A DNA stretch of 64,000 nt from Wenyingzhuangia marina (GTDB taxonomy: Bacteria; Bacteroidota; Bacteroidia; Flavobacteriales; Flavobacteriaceae). Every line of letters begins with the position of its first letter. Position 1 is the first letter of the stretch. Positions 26,417-35,018 of this stretch are shown in pieces. Both the position numbers and the translations under genes were made by a program. Location of the stretch: contig NZ_FQXQ01000003.1 in the NCBI RefSeq assembly GCF_900130035.1, positions 521,751 to 585,750 on the forward strand, given 5' to 3'. Under the pieces are notes generated by a model, which was given only the letters and a program-made list of their open reading frames with translations, had not been told where the DNA came from and searched no databases.

Positions 26417-26800
26417 ATGAAAGTTTTCCGTTTTTTTAAACCAATGCAATTGATATATTTTGTTTTAGTTATCATAGCTTTAACGGTTTATTCACTAAAA
26501 CAGCATGGATATCAACTTCCGTTGTTCATCAATAATTTTTTAAATGATTTACTTTGCTTACCAATTGTTTTAGGAATAATTACTCGTGTGATACAATTTC
26601 TTAAAAAAGATTCTGAATTTAAACTTCCTATTGGATTTATTATTTGCTTGGCAACTTACTATTCTATCTATTTTGAATATTATCAACCTAGAGTAAATAA
26701 TCGGTATACTTCTGATTGGATTGATGTTTTATTATATTTCATAGGTGGTTTTTCTTATTTTTTCATCAGTAGATATAAAACAAATAAAAAAAGTATATAA
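26417..26800 (+). CDS. Small integral membrane protein of unknown function
   Basis: 127 residues with about four hydrophobic segments (10-27, 38-58, 70-90, 100-118) and short basic loops; the tail RYKTNKKSI is basic and probably cytosolic. It follows the zinc-ribbon gene by 23 bp, completing a WYL/zinc-ribbon/membrane protein set. Family not recognised. Confidence 0.65.
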   Translation: MKVFRFFKPMQLIYFVLVIIALTVYSLKQHGYQLPLFINNFLNDLLCLPIVLGIITRVIQFLKKDSEFKLPIGFIICLATYYSIYFEYYQPRVNNRYTSDWIDVLLYFIGGFSYFFISRYKTNKKSI

Positions 26801-27040
26801 TAAGTTTTTGACATACTTTCCTTCATCAAATTTTAAAGTCTTGCTAAAGAGCATTAAATAAATCATGCTCTTAAAAGAAGTGTTTTTAAATATTAGTTGC
26901 TTTTAGCATAAATCTAGATTATCAACCCAAAATGTCTAAATAAAATAGAATCATTATTTAGCTATGGTTTACAATTTAAAGACCATTGTTTTTTAGGAAA
27001 ACATTTCTTGAATTTATTTATGAAAAAATACCTGTAAAGT

Positions 27041-27071
27041 TTTGGTCAATTCTAAAAGATAAATACATTTG
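27041..27071 (+). promoter_or_regulatory. Promoter of the zinc-acquisition operon
   Basis: TTTG (27041-27044) and TACATTTG (27064-27071) are exactly 19 bp apart, an ideal Bacteroidota promoter. The first ATG is at 27128. Confidence 0.75.
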
Positions 27072-27083
27072 CAAAAGTAAATG
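27066..27083 (+). promoter_or_regulatory. Candidate metal-regulator operator overlapping the -7 element
   Basis: CATTTGCAAAAGTAAATG is a near-perfect 7-4-7 palindrome (one mismatch). It covers the end of the -7 element and the predicted start site, a typical repressor position. Because the operon looks zinc-related, a Zur/Fur-family protein is the likely binder; this is inference. Confidence 0.4.
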
Positions 27084-27127
27084 CATCATTGTTGCTTTTA
27101 CGGGATAACTCTCCTTAAACAGGATTC

Positions 27128-27439
27128 ATGAAAAATAGCTGGTTAAAAATTACGATAGCCCATTTGTTTCTCGCTCTTTTTATTTCTATAAAAATGGCAG
27201 GTTTGCATGCTTTTTTTCATTCTGATGAGGATAATGGTCATATAAATCACTGTAAAGTTTGTGAGCATGTTGTTTTAGACAATTTAACTCCTAGTTTAGC
27301 AAGTTATACAGGTGATTTTGAATTTGATCTTCTAAAAAAAGAAATAACACAAGAAGTTAAAACTGACTATAACTTTGTAGTAATTTCTGCTAGAGATACT
27401 TCTCAACTTTTTTCTAGGCCTCCGCCAGCAAAAAAATAA
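27128..27439 (+). CDS. Small secreted His/Cys-containing protein, first gene of the zinc operon
   Basis: 103 residues. An N-terminal hydrophobic stretch (about 8-24) acts as a signal peptide or anchor. Next comes a probable metal-binding patch, HAFFHSDEDNGHINHCKVCEHV, with four or five His and a CxxC pair. The C-terminus is RPPPAKK. Similar short proteins precede metal TonB receptors in Bacteroidota (from memory). It is first in a run with a TonB receptor and COG0523 GTPase, so binding of zinc at the cell surface or periplasm is plausible. Confidence 0.65.
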   Translation: MKNSWLKITIAHLFLALFISIKMAGLHAFFHSDEDNGHINHCKVCEHVVLDNLTPSLASYTGDFEFDLLKKEITQEVKTDYNFVVISARDTSQLFSRPPPAKK

Positions 27440-27598
27440 TTAAACCTAAGAACCTTTTTATATAACTACATGATTTTTTTGCCATAGTATTTAATGGCAT
27501 TAAAGAATCTATATAGGGAAGTTATGTATGTAGGTATCGTTATTTCTTTGTCTTCAAATTCTTGTTAGGAGACAATTATACAAATCAATCAACAAATT

Positions 27599-29986
27599 AT
27601 GTATCGTAAATTATTGAGTATGTTCCTTTTTTGGGGAATATATATTACTGCGTTTGCACAACATATTCCTCATCAAATAAAAGGAAAGGTGTTAAATGCT
27701 AGTTCTTTAAATCCTATTGAAGGAGTTACTGTTATGGGGAATGGTCTTTTTGCTGTTACTTCAGCAAGCGGAGAGTTTTATATCAATAATGTTAAAACAG
27801 ATCATTGTGTATTAACTATTTCTCATGTGGGTTTTGAAATAAAACAAATACATGTTACCAATGATGAAAATGATGAAGATGAGGAAGCGATAAAGATATT
27901 ATTAAATCCTTCTAGGACCTCTTTAAAAGAAGTTCAGTTATATGCCAAAAAACAATTTCATCAACCCATAGAAATGCCTATGATATCTAAACAGGTTGAT
28001 AAGGAATTTATGGAGCAAAACAGAGAAAATAGTTTAATGCAAACTTTGTCTAAAATTCCAGGAGTAACTACCATTAATATTGGATCAGGACAATCAAAAC
28101 CTGTGATTAGAGGTTTAGGGTTTAATAGGGTAGTAGTGGTGCAAAACGGAGTAAAACACGAAGCACAACAATGGGGAGCTGATCATGGTTTGGAAATAGA
28201 TCAGTATGCCGTAGAAAGTATAAAGCTTATTAAAGGGCCAGCTGCTATTATGTATGGTTCTGATGCCATTGCAGGTGTAGTTGATATTCAACAACCTAGT
28301 ATTCCACTAAAAAATACGTTTAAAGGAGAGGTAAATGTTTTGGGAGAAAGTAACAATGATTTGTTGGGGATTTCCACAGGAATTACAGCAAGGACTAATC
28401 AATGGTTTTACCGAACAAGATTAACGTATAGAGATTTTGCTGATTACAAAGTACCAACAAATAAAATTAGTTATGAGAACTACCTTTTTAATCTTCATGA
28501 CAACAATTTAAGAAATACAGCAGGTAAAGAGGCTGATGCTAGTTTTAGTTTGGGGTACAAAAACAATAATTTTATTACTGAAACTACTTTTAGCAATGTA
28601 AATGCAAAAAACGGTTTTTTTGCGAATGCTCACGGATTGGAAGTAAGAAATTCCGATATAGATTATGATAGTTCTAACAGAGATATCGATTTTCCATATC
28701 ATAAAGTCAATCATTTTAAAATTACCAACAACACTAAAATTGCATTAGGAGATCATCAATTAGTTATTGATGTAGGGTTTCAAAACAATATAAGAGAAGA
28801 ACATTCTGAACCGGTGCCACATGGTTATATGCCAAAACCTGAAAACAGCAAAGAACGCAGATTTCATAAAAATACCTATAGCTTAAATATTAAAGATGAT
28901 ATCCATATAAACGACCAACATCATTTGGTAGCGGGAATCAACTTAGAACAGCAACAAAACACTATTGGAGGATGGGGGTTTTTAATTCCAACCTACCAAC
29001 GTTTTACAGCTGGAGCTTTTGTATATCACCAATTAAAAATCAATCAAAAGTTAGACATCATGTCTGGAATTCGTTATGATTTTGGATTGATAAATACCAA
29101 AGAACATTTTGATTGGTATAGAACTCCAGTAGAAAATAATGATGGAACTACTTCACAAGTTTATTTACAAAGAGCTCGTAACAAAAGCCTTGATTTTAGC
29201 AATTTTAGTGGAAGTGTTGGAGTCAATTATCAGCATCACAACACTACTTACAAAGTAAATATTGGAAAGAGTTTTAGAATGCCTTTGGCTAATGAGTTGG
29301 CTTCTGATGGAATAAATTACCATATGTATAGATATGAACGAGGGAATATCAATTTACAACCAGAGTCATCTTACCAAGCAGATGTTGAATTTAATTATGC
29401 TGGGAATAAAGTACATGTAAATGTAAGTCCGTTTGTTAATTATTTTGACAATTATATTTATTTAAATCCAACTTCTAATTACGATAATTCTGAAAATCTA
29501 CAAACGTATGAGTTTACGCAAGCCAAAGTTTTTAGATATGGAGGAGAAGTAAGTGTTGCTACTACTTTATTTAAAAAGTTAGAACTACAGGCATCGGGAG
29601 AATACGTGTATTCTAGACAAACTAGTGGAGCAAAAAAAGGATTTACCTTACCGTTTTCTCCACCTTTATCAGGATTGTTTACAGCTACTTATTTGTTTAA
29701 AGATTTATCTTTTATAACATCACCTAAGTTGGTGGTAGATTATAAAATAACTGCTTCTCAAGAAGAAATTGTACCTCCTGAAGAAATTACAGAAGGATTT
29801 CAAGTGATGAATATTTCTTGGTTTGCTAATCTTTATCTATTAAATAAAACACAGTCCGTAAAAGCAAAATTCAAAATCAACAATGTGTTTAATACCAAAT
29901 ATTTTAATCACACAAGTTTCTATCGTTTAATTGATGTTCCAGAACCTGGAAGAAACTTTTCAATATCATTAACAATACCATTTTAA
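27599..29986 (+). CDS. TonB-dependent outer membrane receptor, probably for zinc
   Basis: 795 residues. Signal peptide to about residue 21, a carboxypeptidase-D-like regulatory domain (27-105, IKGKVLNASSLNPIEGVTV), the plug (SLMQTLSKIPGVTTINIGSGQSKPVIRGLG ... GADHGLEIDQYAVESIKLIKGPAAIMYGSDAIAGVVDI) and a 22-strand barrel ending in LTIPF. The receptor resembles ZnuD-type zinc receptors, with His-rich loops (EEHSEPVPHGYMP, FHKN, DIHINDQHH). Neighbouring DUF4625 and COG0523 genes support metal uptake. A haem or siderophore ligand is less likely because no related genes are present. Confidence 0.85.
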   Translation: MYRKLLSMFLFWGIYITAFAQHIPHQIKGKVLNASSLNPIEGVTVMGNGLFAVTSASGEFYINNVKTDHCVLTISHVGFEIKQIHVTNDENDEDEEAIKILLNPSRTSLKEVQLYAKKQFHQPIEMPMISKQVDKEFMEQNRENSLMQTLSKIPGVTTINIGSGQSKPVIRGLGFNRVVVVQNGVKHEAQQWGADHGLEIDQYAVESIKLIKGPAAIMYGSDAIAGVVDIQQPSIPLKNTFKGEVNVLGESNNDLLGISTGITARTNQWFYRTRLTYRDFADYKVPTNKISYENYLFNLHDNNLRNTAGKEADASFSLGYKNNNFITETTFSNVNAKNGFFANAHGLEVRNSDIDYDSSNRDIDFPYHKVNHFKITNNTKIALGDHQLVIDVGFQNNIREEHSEPVPHGYMPKPENSKERRFHKNTYSLNIKDDIHINDQHHLVAGINLEQQQNTIGGWGFLIPTYQRFTAGAFVYHQLKINQKLDIMSGIRYDFGLINTKEHFDWYRTPVENNDGTTSQVYLQRARNKSLDFSNFSGSVGVNYQHHNTTYKVNIGKSFRMPLANELASDGINYHMYRYERGNINLQPESSYQADVEFNYAGNKVHVNVSPFVNYFDNYIYLNPTSNYDNSENLQTYEFTQAKVFRYGGEVSVATTLFKKLELQASGEYVYSRQTSGAKKGFTLPFSPPLSGLFTATYLFKDLSFITSPKLVVDYKITASQEEIVPPEEITEGFQVMNISWFANLYLLNKTQSVKAKFKINNVFNTKYFNHTSFYRLIDVPEPGRNFSISLTIPF

Positions 29987-30020
29987 ATACAATTATTAAT
30001 CAATTAAAATCAAATTAAAA

Positions 30021-30800
30021 ATGAAAACAACAATGAAGAAATTAAACATTAAATTTTTAGCCATGGCTTTTTTTATGGCCTTAACCTTACAATCTTGTAG
30101 CGAAGACGACGACCCAATATTAAATGCACCTATTATTTCTGGTTTTGAATATGGAATTCATGGAGAAGAAGGGCATAAAGCTTATAGAGGAAAAGATTTG
30201 CATTTAGAAGCAGAAATTACTGCAGAAGCAACTGTAAAAAGTATTTCTGTATCTATTCATTCTCACGAAGCTGAAGTAGGTGAAGGAGAAGTAGAATGGG
30301 ATTTTGAACAAACTTTTACCGATGTAAAATATTTGGTAATCAACCCAACATTTCATGAACATATAGATATTCCTGCTACAGCTCCAGCTGGAGAATATCA
30401 CGTAGAATTTGTTGTAACAGATGAATTAGGAAACACTACAGAAATAGAAGGTCATGTTGATATTTTGAGTCAAGTAGCAATCAGTGACTTTGAAATGGAT
30501 GAAACGGTTGTTAGAGGAAATGATATTCATGCAGAATTTATGATTGCTGCTGTTAACGGAATTCACAACATTACTGTAAATATTCATGCACATGGATTAA
30601 CAGTAGGAGCTGGTGAAGAAGAATGGCATTTTGACCAAGTTTATGAAGATGGTTTTCACGAATTAACAGAAGCTGAATTTCACAAACATATTGATGTTCC
30701 TGCAACAGCACCAGCTGGAGAATACCATGTACAAATAACTGTGAAAGATGAAGATGGAAACACTGCAGTTTATGATGGTCATATAGACGTTACAAAATAA
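30021..30800 (+). CDS. DUF4625 lipoprotein with two repeated His-rich domains
   Basis: 259 residues. Lipobox LTLQSC (Cys26), so it is a lipoprotein. Two copies of a DUF4625-like beta-sandwich (about 38-150 and 152-258) share the motif HIDIPATAPAGEYHV / HIDVPATAPAGEYHV. Each is rich in His and acidic residues (SIHSHEAEVGEGEVEWDF, NIHAHGLTVGAGEEEWHF), as expected of a metal-binding surface. It follows the receptor by 34 bp. Acting as a zinc-capturing partner of the receptor is inferred from composition and context. Confidence 0.8.
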   Translation: MKTTMKKLNIKFLAMAFFMALTLQSCSEDDDPILNAPIISGFEYGIHGEEGHKAYRGKDLHLEAEITAEATVKSISVSIHSHEAEVGEGEVEWDFEQTFTDVKYLVINPTFHEHIDIPATAPAGEYHVEFVVTDELGNTTEIEGHVDILSQVAISDFEMDETVVRGNDIHAEFMIAAVNGIHNITVNIHAHGLTVGAGEEEWHFDQVYEDGFHELTEAEFHKHIDVPATAPAGEYHVQITVKDEDGNTAVYDGHIDVTK

Positions 30801-30811
30801 TTAAACAAATG

Positions 30812-30947
30812 AAAGAGGTTGTTTAAAAATGTATTAGAAAACGTCATTCTGAATTTATTTCAGAATCACAACATACTTTAAATAGTAGCTATGAGAAACT
30901 GAAACAAGTTCAGTTTGACGAAGTTTTATCTTTTAAACAATCTCTTT
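30812..30947. repeat. REP-like palindromic element inside the zinc operon
   Basis: The 163-bp gap between two genes is almost filled by nested inverted repeats. An outer 17-bp stem (30812-30828 with 30931-30947, one G:T pair) encloses CGTCA...TGACG and two inner hairpins (TTCTGAATTTATTTCAGAA and AACTGAAACAAGTTCAGTT). The order is that of scattered flavobacterial palindromic elements. No ORF. It may act as an mRNA-processing site between the two lipoprotein genes. Confidence 0.7.
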
Positions 30948-30963
30948 TTAATAAAACTAGCAA

Positions 30964-31437
30964 ATGAAGTTTTTAAAACCTTATTTTATTTTATGGTTAA
31001 TGGTAGTGACTGCTTGTTCTACCGATAATGATATTGATAAAGATTTAGACAAGCCCACTATTACTGTTAATTATGATGGTGGTTTCCCTCAAGGATGTGA
31101 ACAATTACAACGAGGAAATACTTATATCATAAAAGCAAAAGTTACAGACAATTTGGCTTTGGCCTCTTATAGTATTGATATCCACAATAATTTTGATCAT
31201 CATACACATGATGATCAAGGAAAAATCTGTGACTTAGAACCTATAAAAACCCCAGTAAACCCTTTAATTTTTAAAGAAAATTTTAAAATAGAAGGAAATT
31301 TAAAAGAACAAGAAATTGAAATAGAATTAAACCTTCCAGAAAGTATTGATACTGGTGATTATCACTGTGCTTTATCGGTAACTGACCAAACAGGATGGAA
31401 TACTAGAACTTCTATTGATATTAAAATTGTGGAGTAA
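30964..31437 (+). CDS. DUF4625 family lipoprotein
   Basis: 157 residues. Lipobox VVTACS (Cys18). One DUF4625-like beta-sandwich domain with a His patch (DIHNNFDHHTHDDQ) and several Cys residues (GCEQL, KICDLE, YHCALS). It is a single-domain relative of the preceding two-domain lipoprotein and lies 14 bp before the COG0523 gene. A metal-handling role is inferred from the His patch and neighbours. Confidence 0.8.
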   Translation: MKFLKPYFILWLMVVTACSTDNDIDKDLDKPTITVNYDGGFPQGCEQLQRGNTYIIKAKVTDNLALASYSIDIHNNFDHHTHDDQGKICDLEPIKTPVNPLIFKENFKIEGNLKEQEIEIELNLPESIDTGDYHCALSVTDQTGWNTRTSIDIKIVE

Positions 31438-31451
31438 AAGTTTTATAAAAC

Positions 31452-32651
31452 ATGAAAAAATTACCTGTAACTGTATTGAGTGGATTTTTAGGAGCTGGAA
31501 AAACTACTTTATTAAATCATATTTTACACAACAAAAAAGGATTGAAAGTCGCTGTAATTGTAAACGATATGAGCGAAGTTAATATCGATTCTCAGTTTAT
31601 AGAAAGTGAAAACACCTTGTCTAGAACCGAAGAAAAGTTGGTAGAAATGTCTAACGGATGTATTTGCTGTACCCTTAGAGAAGATTTAATGGTAGAGGTA
31701 GAAAAATTGGCAGCTCAAAATAAGTTCGATTACCTAATCATAGAAAGTACAGGTATTAGCGAGCCCATTCCTGTAGCACAAACTTTTAGTTTTGAAAGTG
31801 AAGATGGAACCATAGACTTAAGTAGATTTAGCTATGTTGATACCATGGTGACTGTAGTAGATGCGTTTAACTTTTTTAAAGATTTTTCTAGTTCTGATTA
31901 TTTAGCAACTCGAGAATTAACAGATATTGAAGGTGATGATAGAACCATTGTAAACTTATTAACCGATCAAATAGAGTTTGCAAATGTTATTATTGTAAAT
32001 AAAAAAGACATGGTTTCTGCTGATGCTTTAGAAGAGTTGTGTGCCGTTATTAAAAAATTAAATCCCGAAGCTCAAGTAATCACCACCAATCATTCCGAAG
32101 TTGCTTTAGATAAAGTAATTAGTACAGGATTGTTTGATTATGAAAAAGCAGAAGCTTCTGCAGGTTGGATCAAAGAATTGGAAAATGAACACACTCCAGA
32201 AACCGAAGAATATGGTATTGGTTCTTTTGTGTTTAAAACTAAAAAACCATTTCATCAAGACCGTTTTTTTAATTATTTAAACACCAATTTTCCTCCAAAT
32301 ATTATTAGAAGTAAAGGATTGTTTTGGATGGCATCAAGATCACATCAAGCCTTGTTATGGAGTACCGCTGGTGGTTCTGTAAAAGCTGATCATGCTGGAG
32401 TTTGGTGGGCATCTATGCCGTATAAAGAAAGAATTAATTATGCTTCTTTTAATGAAAATACAGCGCTAATAGAATCGGACTGGGATGCAGATTTTGGAGA
32501 CAGAAAAATAGAATTGGTATTTATAGGTCAAAACATAAACAAAGAAAATATGGTATTAGCATTGAATAAATGTTTGTTAACAGACCTAGAAATTATAGAA
32601 TGGAAAAACGGATTGTTTCCTCAAAAAGACAATTGGCCTATTGTAAAATAA
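31452..32651 (+). CDS. COG0523 (CobW/ZNG1-type) GTP-dependent zinc metallochaperone
   Basis: 399 residues. The P-loop GFLGAGKTT (11-19), the metal-binding CxCC motif in [13 protein letters not shown], the guanine-specificity motif NKKD and a C-terminal CobW domain with GVWWASMPY are present. G3E GTPases of this type deliver zinc to target enzymes under zinc shortage; the low-zinc context (receptor and His-rich lipoproteins) favours that over cobalamin or nitrile hydratase roles. It is the last gene of the operon. Confidence 0.9.
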   Translation: MKKLPVTVLSGFLGAGKTTLLNHILHNKKGLKVAVIVNDMSEVNIDSQFIESENTLSRTEEKLVEMSNGCICCTLREDLMVEVEKLAAQNKFDYLIIESTGISEPIPVAQTFSFESEDGTIDLSRFSYVDTMVTVVDAFNFFKDFSSSDYLATRELTDIEGDDRTIVNLLTDQIEFANVIIVNKKDMVSADALEELCAVIKKLNPEAQVITTNHSEVALDKVISTGLFDYEKAEASAGWIKELENEHTPETEEYGIGSFVFKTKKPFHQDRFFNYLNTNFPPNIIRSKGLFWMASRSHQALLWSTAGGSVKADHAGVWWASMPYKERINYASFNENTALIESDWDADFGDRKIELVFIGQNINKENMVLALNKCLLTDLEIIEWKNGLFPQKDNWPIVK

Positions 32652-32829
32652 AACACATTTGGAGTTTTTTTAATTAATCATAATGAAAGTGATAATATTA
32701 ATAAACTACCAATATAGTTATAATCGTAGAGGTCGATTTTTACGCTAGGATTTAGTTACGGATTTGGTAAGGGAGAAGCCATGATTTACTCTGGAAGAAG
32801 AAGATAAATACAAACATCAAATACAAAAT

Positions 32830-32864
32830 AAAATCGCTGTATTGACTTTCAATACAGCGATTTT
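32830..32864. terminator. Bidirectional terminator
   Basis: A 16-bp perfect inverted repeat (32830-32845 and 32849-32864) with a 3-nt loop, with A and T flanks. It separates the plus-strand zinc operon from the minus-strand DUF4139 gene. The rest of the 32652-32874 gap shows nothing recognisable. Confidence 0.85.
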
Positions 32865-32874
32865 ATTTTATTAA

Positions 32875-34968
32875 TTAGTCAATAATCAATCTTTTGTCCT
32901 TAGGGTGTTTTACTAAATATTCAATATTTAAAGTTTTACTAGTGGTTTTAGGAATGGTTAAGTTCCACTTTAATTCTCCAGACAAGCTATTCATTTCTGC
33001 ATCTGAAATATTTAAAACCTCAACTTTAATTTCATCTGTGACAGAAACTGGCACTTGATCTAACACTTGAATATTAATAGGTTGATTTTTGTTATTTTTA
33101 ATATCAACTTTCCAATGTCTAGTAGTTTCTACATTTTTACTCAAGAACTTCTGACCCACATTTTCGGTTACTGGACTTCTGTTAATATCTATTTGTTTGT
33201 CAACTCCTAAAGAAATAATAATTTCTTCTTTTACAGCTTCTAAATCTAATACTCCTTTGCTTTTAAAAGTGTTGTCAAAAAACACATTGGTCTCTCCATC
33301 TAACAATTGATATTTTTCCCAATCCTTAATTTTAGCGGTTAAATATGCTGATTTGTTCACTTTTGGAACTGTGTAATATTGATATTCTGCAGGAACTTGT
33401 AATGTTTTTAAGGTGATTTCTTTTACGTTTACAGTACTTTTTACTGTTTGATTCTTTTCAATCTTAAAATTAACAGCTGTTTGGTTGATGCTTGTAACGG
33501 CATTGGCTCCATTTTTAGTGGTAATAACAACAACACCATCACTTCCTCTACTTCCATAGACACTAGTGGCAGAAGCATCTTTTAAAACTTCAAAAGACTT
33601 TATTTCCTCTGGAGTTAAATTAGATATTTTATCCACAGAAACTCCATCAACTATGTACAAAGGAGAAGATTCATTATCATCTTCTGTACTAGTAGTTCCT
33701 CTAATTGCTAGTCCTGGAACATGACCTGACAACATTGAAGTTAAGTTAGAATTAGGTACTTTAACTTCTTTTGGACCAACAGAAGTAATAGAGCTCACTG
33801 TACTTGCTTTCTTCTGATTTCCATAACCAACCACCACAACTTCATCTAGAGATTCACTACTAGGGTTCAATCTAAAATTTAACGTTTCATTTGTTACGAA
33901 TTTTTCTTGAGTTTCATAACCTAAATAACTTACTTGAATGATTTTGGTATTGTTAGGTAAACTCAGAGCATACTCTCCATCAAAATCAGTCATTGTAATA
34001 ATATTAGTACCTTTTGCAGAAACATTAGCTCCTGGTAATGGAGTTCCACTTTTATCTAAAACTTGACCTTTTATATAAGAAATGTTGTTAGTAGTACTTC
34101 TTCTTTGGTTAAAAGACAATTGATAAGGTGTTAATTCTGGAGCTACTCCAGAAACTGTTGGGTTGTCTGATGAAAAAGTCAAAGCCACATCATTCCAATC
34201 TACTTGTGAGTTTTGCTGTAAATTGGCTTTATAAGTAATTTCTAAAGGATTGTTAATGTCAATTGCTTTGATGTCATAAGAAGGATACCAACTCACATTG
34301 TCTACCAAATAAGTAATTTCAAAATTTGTGTTTTCTATTTTGGTAGTTTCTACTTTTACAAAGATTTCTCCTGTGGGTAATTCTTTGTTATTACTAAGGG
34401 TATTAATTTCTCTAGTAATTTTTCTTTGCTCTTCTCGTAAATTTGTGAGTCTTTTAGCAATAGCCAATTCTTCTAATTTTAATTTTTTATACTGATTGGC
34501 ATAATAAGTAGCAGTTTGGCTTAAATTGTTTACGGTTAAGGTTTGATTGGTTCCTCCAATGGTTTTGTTTTTTTGTAAAAAATCGATGTTCTGACTTACT
34601 ATTTCAGACTGAGTGATCTCTAAGGTAATTTTATCAGTGATTGTTTCGCGCTTTTCTTCCAAAGCTTTTACTTGCTCAGATTTTTTAATTTCGTTGAGGT
34701 AGTTTTTTTTGTGATTTACGGCAAGAATATTAATGCTTGGAGCTGTTTTTACTTGAATGCTTTTTACATCGATAAAAGGAGAGAGTCCATTAAAGATAAG
34801 AGTAGTAATTCCTTTTTTTAAAGAAACTTTTACATCTCTGTTAATTTGTGCCTTGTTTAAGAAAACAGTGGCTTTGTTTACTTGGCTTGCTGTTTTTTGT
34901 TCTTCTTGGGCAAAAGTAATTTGCGTTAATAGTACAAGTGCTATCAGCACTCTATAAGTCTTTTTCAT
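32875..34968 (-). CDS. MuiA-like DUF4139 protein with an inserted carboxypeptidase-like/TonB-plug module
   Basis: 697 residues. After a signal peptide (to about 20), residues 30-130 are the DUF4140 start of mucoidy-inhibitor-A-like proteins, followed by a coiled coil (95-195). Residues 215-285 and 495-690 are the two halves of DUF4139. Between them, about 297-487, is a foreign-looking insert: a carboxypeptidase-D-like domain (GQVLDKSGTPLPGANV) and a SusC-type TonB plug (EVVVVGYGNQ, SPLYIVDGVSV, EIKSFEVLKDASATSVYGSRGSDGVVVITTK). No beta-barrel follows, so it is not a transporter. Envelope location is likely; function is unknown. Confidence 0.85.
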   Translation of the reverse strand: MKKTYRVLIALVLLTQITFAQEEQKTASQVNKATVFLNKAQINRDVKVSLKKGITTLIFNGLSPFIDVKSIQVKTAPSINILAVNHKKNYLNEIKKSEQVKALEEKRETITDKITLEITQSEIVSQNIDFLQKNKTIGGTNQTLTVNNLSQTATYYANQYKKLKLEELAIAKRLTNLREEQRKITREINTLSNNKELPTGEIFVKVETTKIENTNFEITYLVDNVSWYPSYDIKAIDINNPLEITYKANLQQNSQVDWNDVALTFSSDNPTVSGVAPELTPYQLSFNQRRSTTNNISYIKGQVLDKSGTPLPGANVSAKGTNIITMTDFDGEYALSLPNNTKIIQVSYLGYETQEKFVTNETLNFRLNPSSESLDEVVVVGYGNQKKASTVSSITSVGPKEVKVPNSNLTSMLSGHVPGLAIRGTTSTEDDNESSPLYIVDGVSVDKISNLTPEEIKSFEVLKDASATSVYGSRGSDGVVVITTKNGANAVTSINQTAVNFKIEKNQTVKSTVNVKEITLKTLQVPAEYQYYTVPKVNKSAYLTAKIKDWEKYQLLDGETNVFFDNTFKSKGVLDLEAVKEEIIISLGVDKQIDINRSPVTENVGQKFLSKNVETTRHWKVDIKNNKNQPINIQVLDQVPVSVTDEIKVEVLNISDAEMNSLSGELKWNLTIPKTTSKTLNIEYLVKHPKDKRLIID

Positions 34969-35018
34969 ATAATTTTGTTTTTCTCTAAAATAGAAAAAAA
35001 CATTGACAATTATTTCTT

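Larger units (their letters stand above)
26801..27127. other. 327-bp intergenic region before the zinc operon
   Basis: It holds an inverted repeat (TAAAGAGCAT at 26845-26854 with ATGCTCTTAA at 26865-26874; eight paired bases, no T run) that could end transcription of the preceding genes, about 160 bp of unremarkable AT-rich DNA, and the promoter/operator region at 27041-27083. No RNA gene or ORF is seen. Confidence 0.6.
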
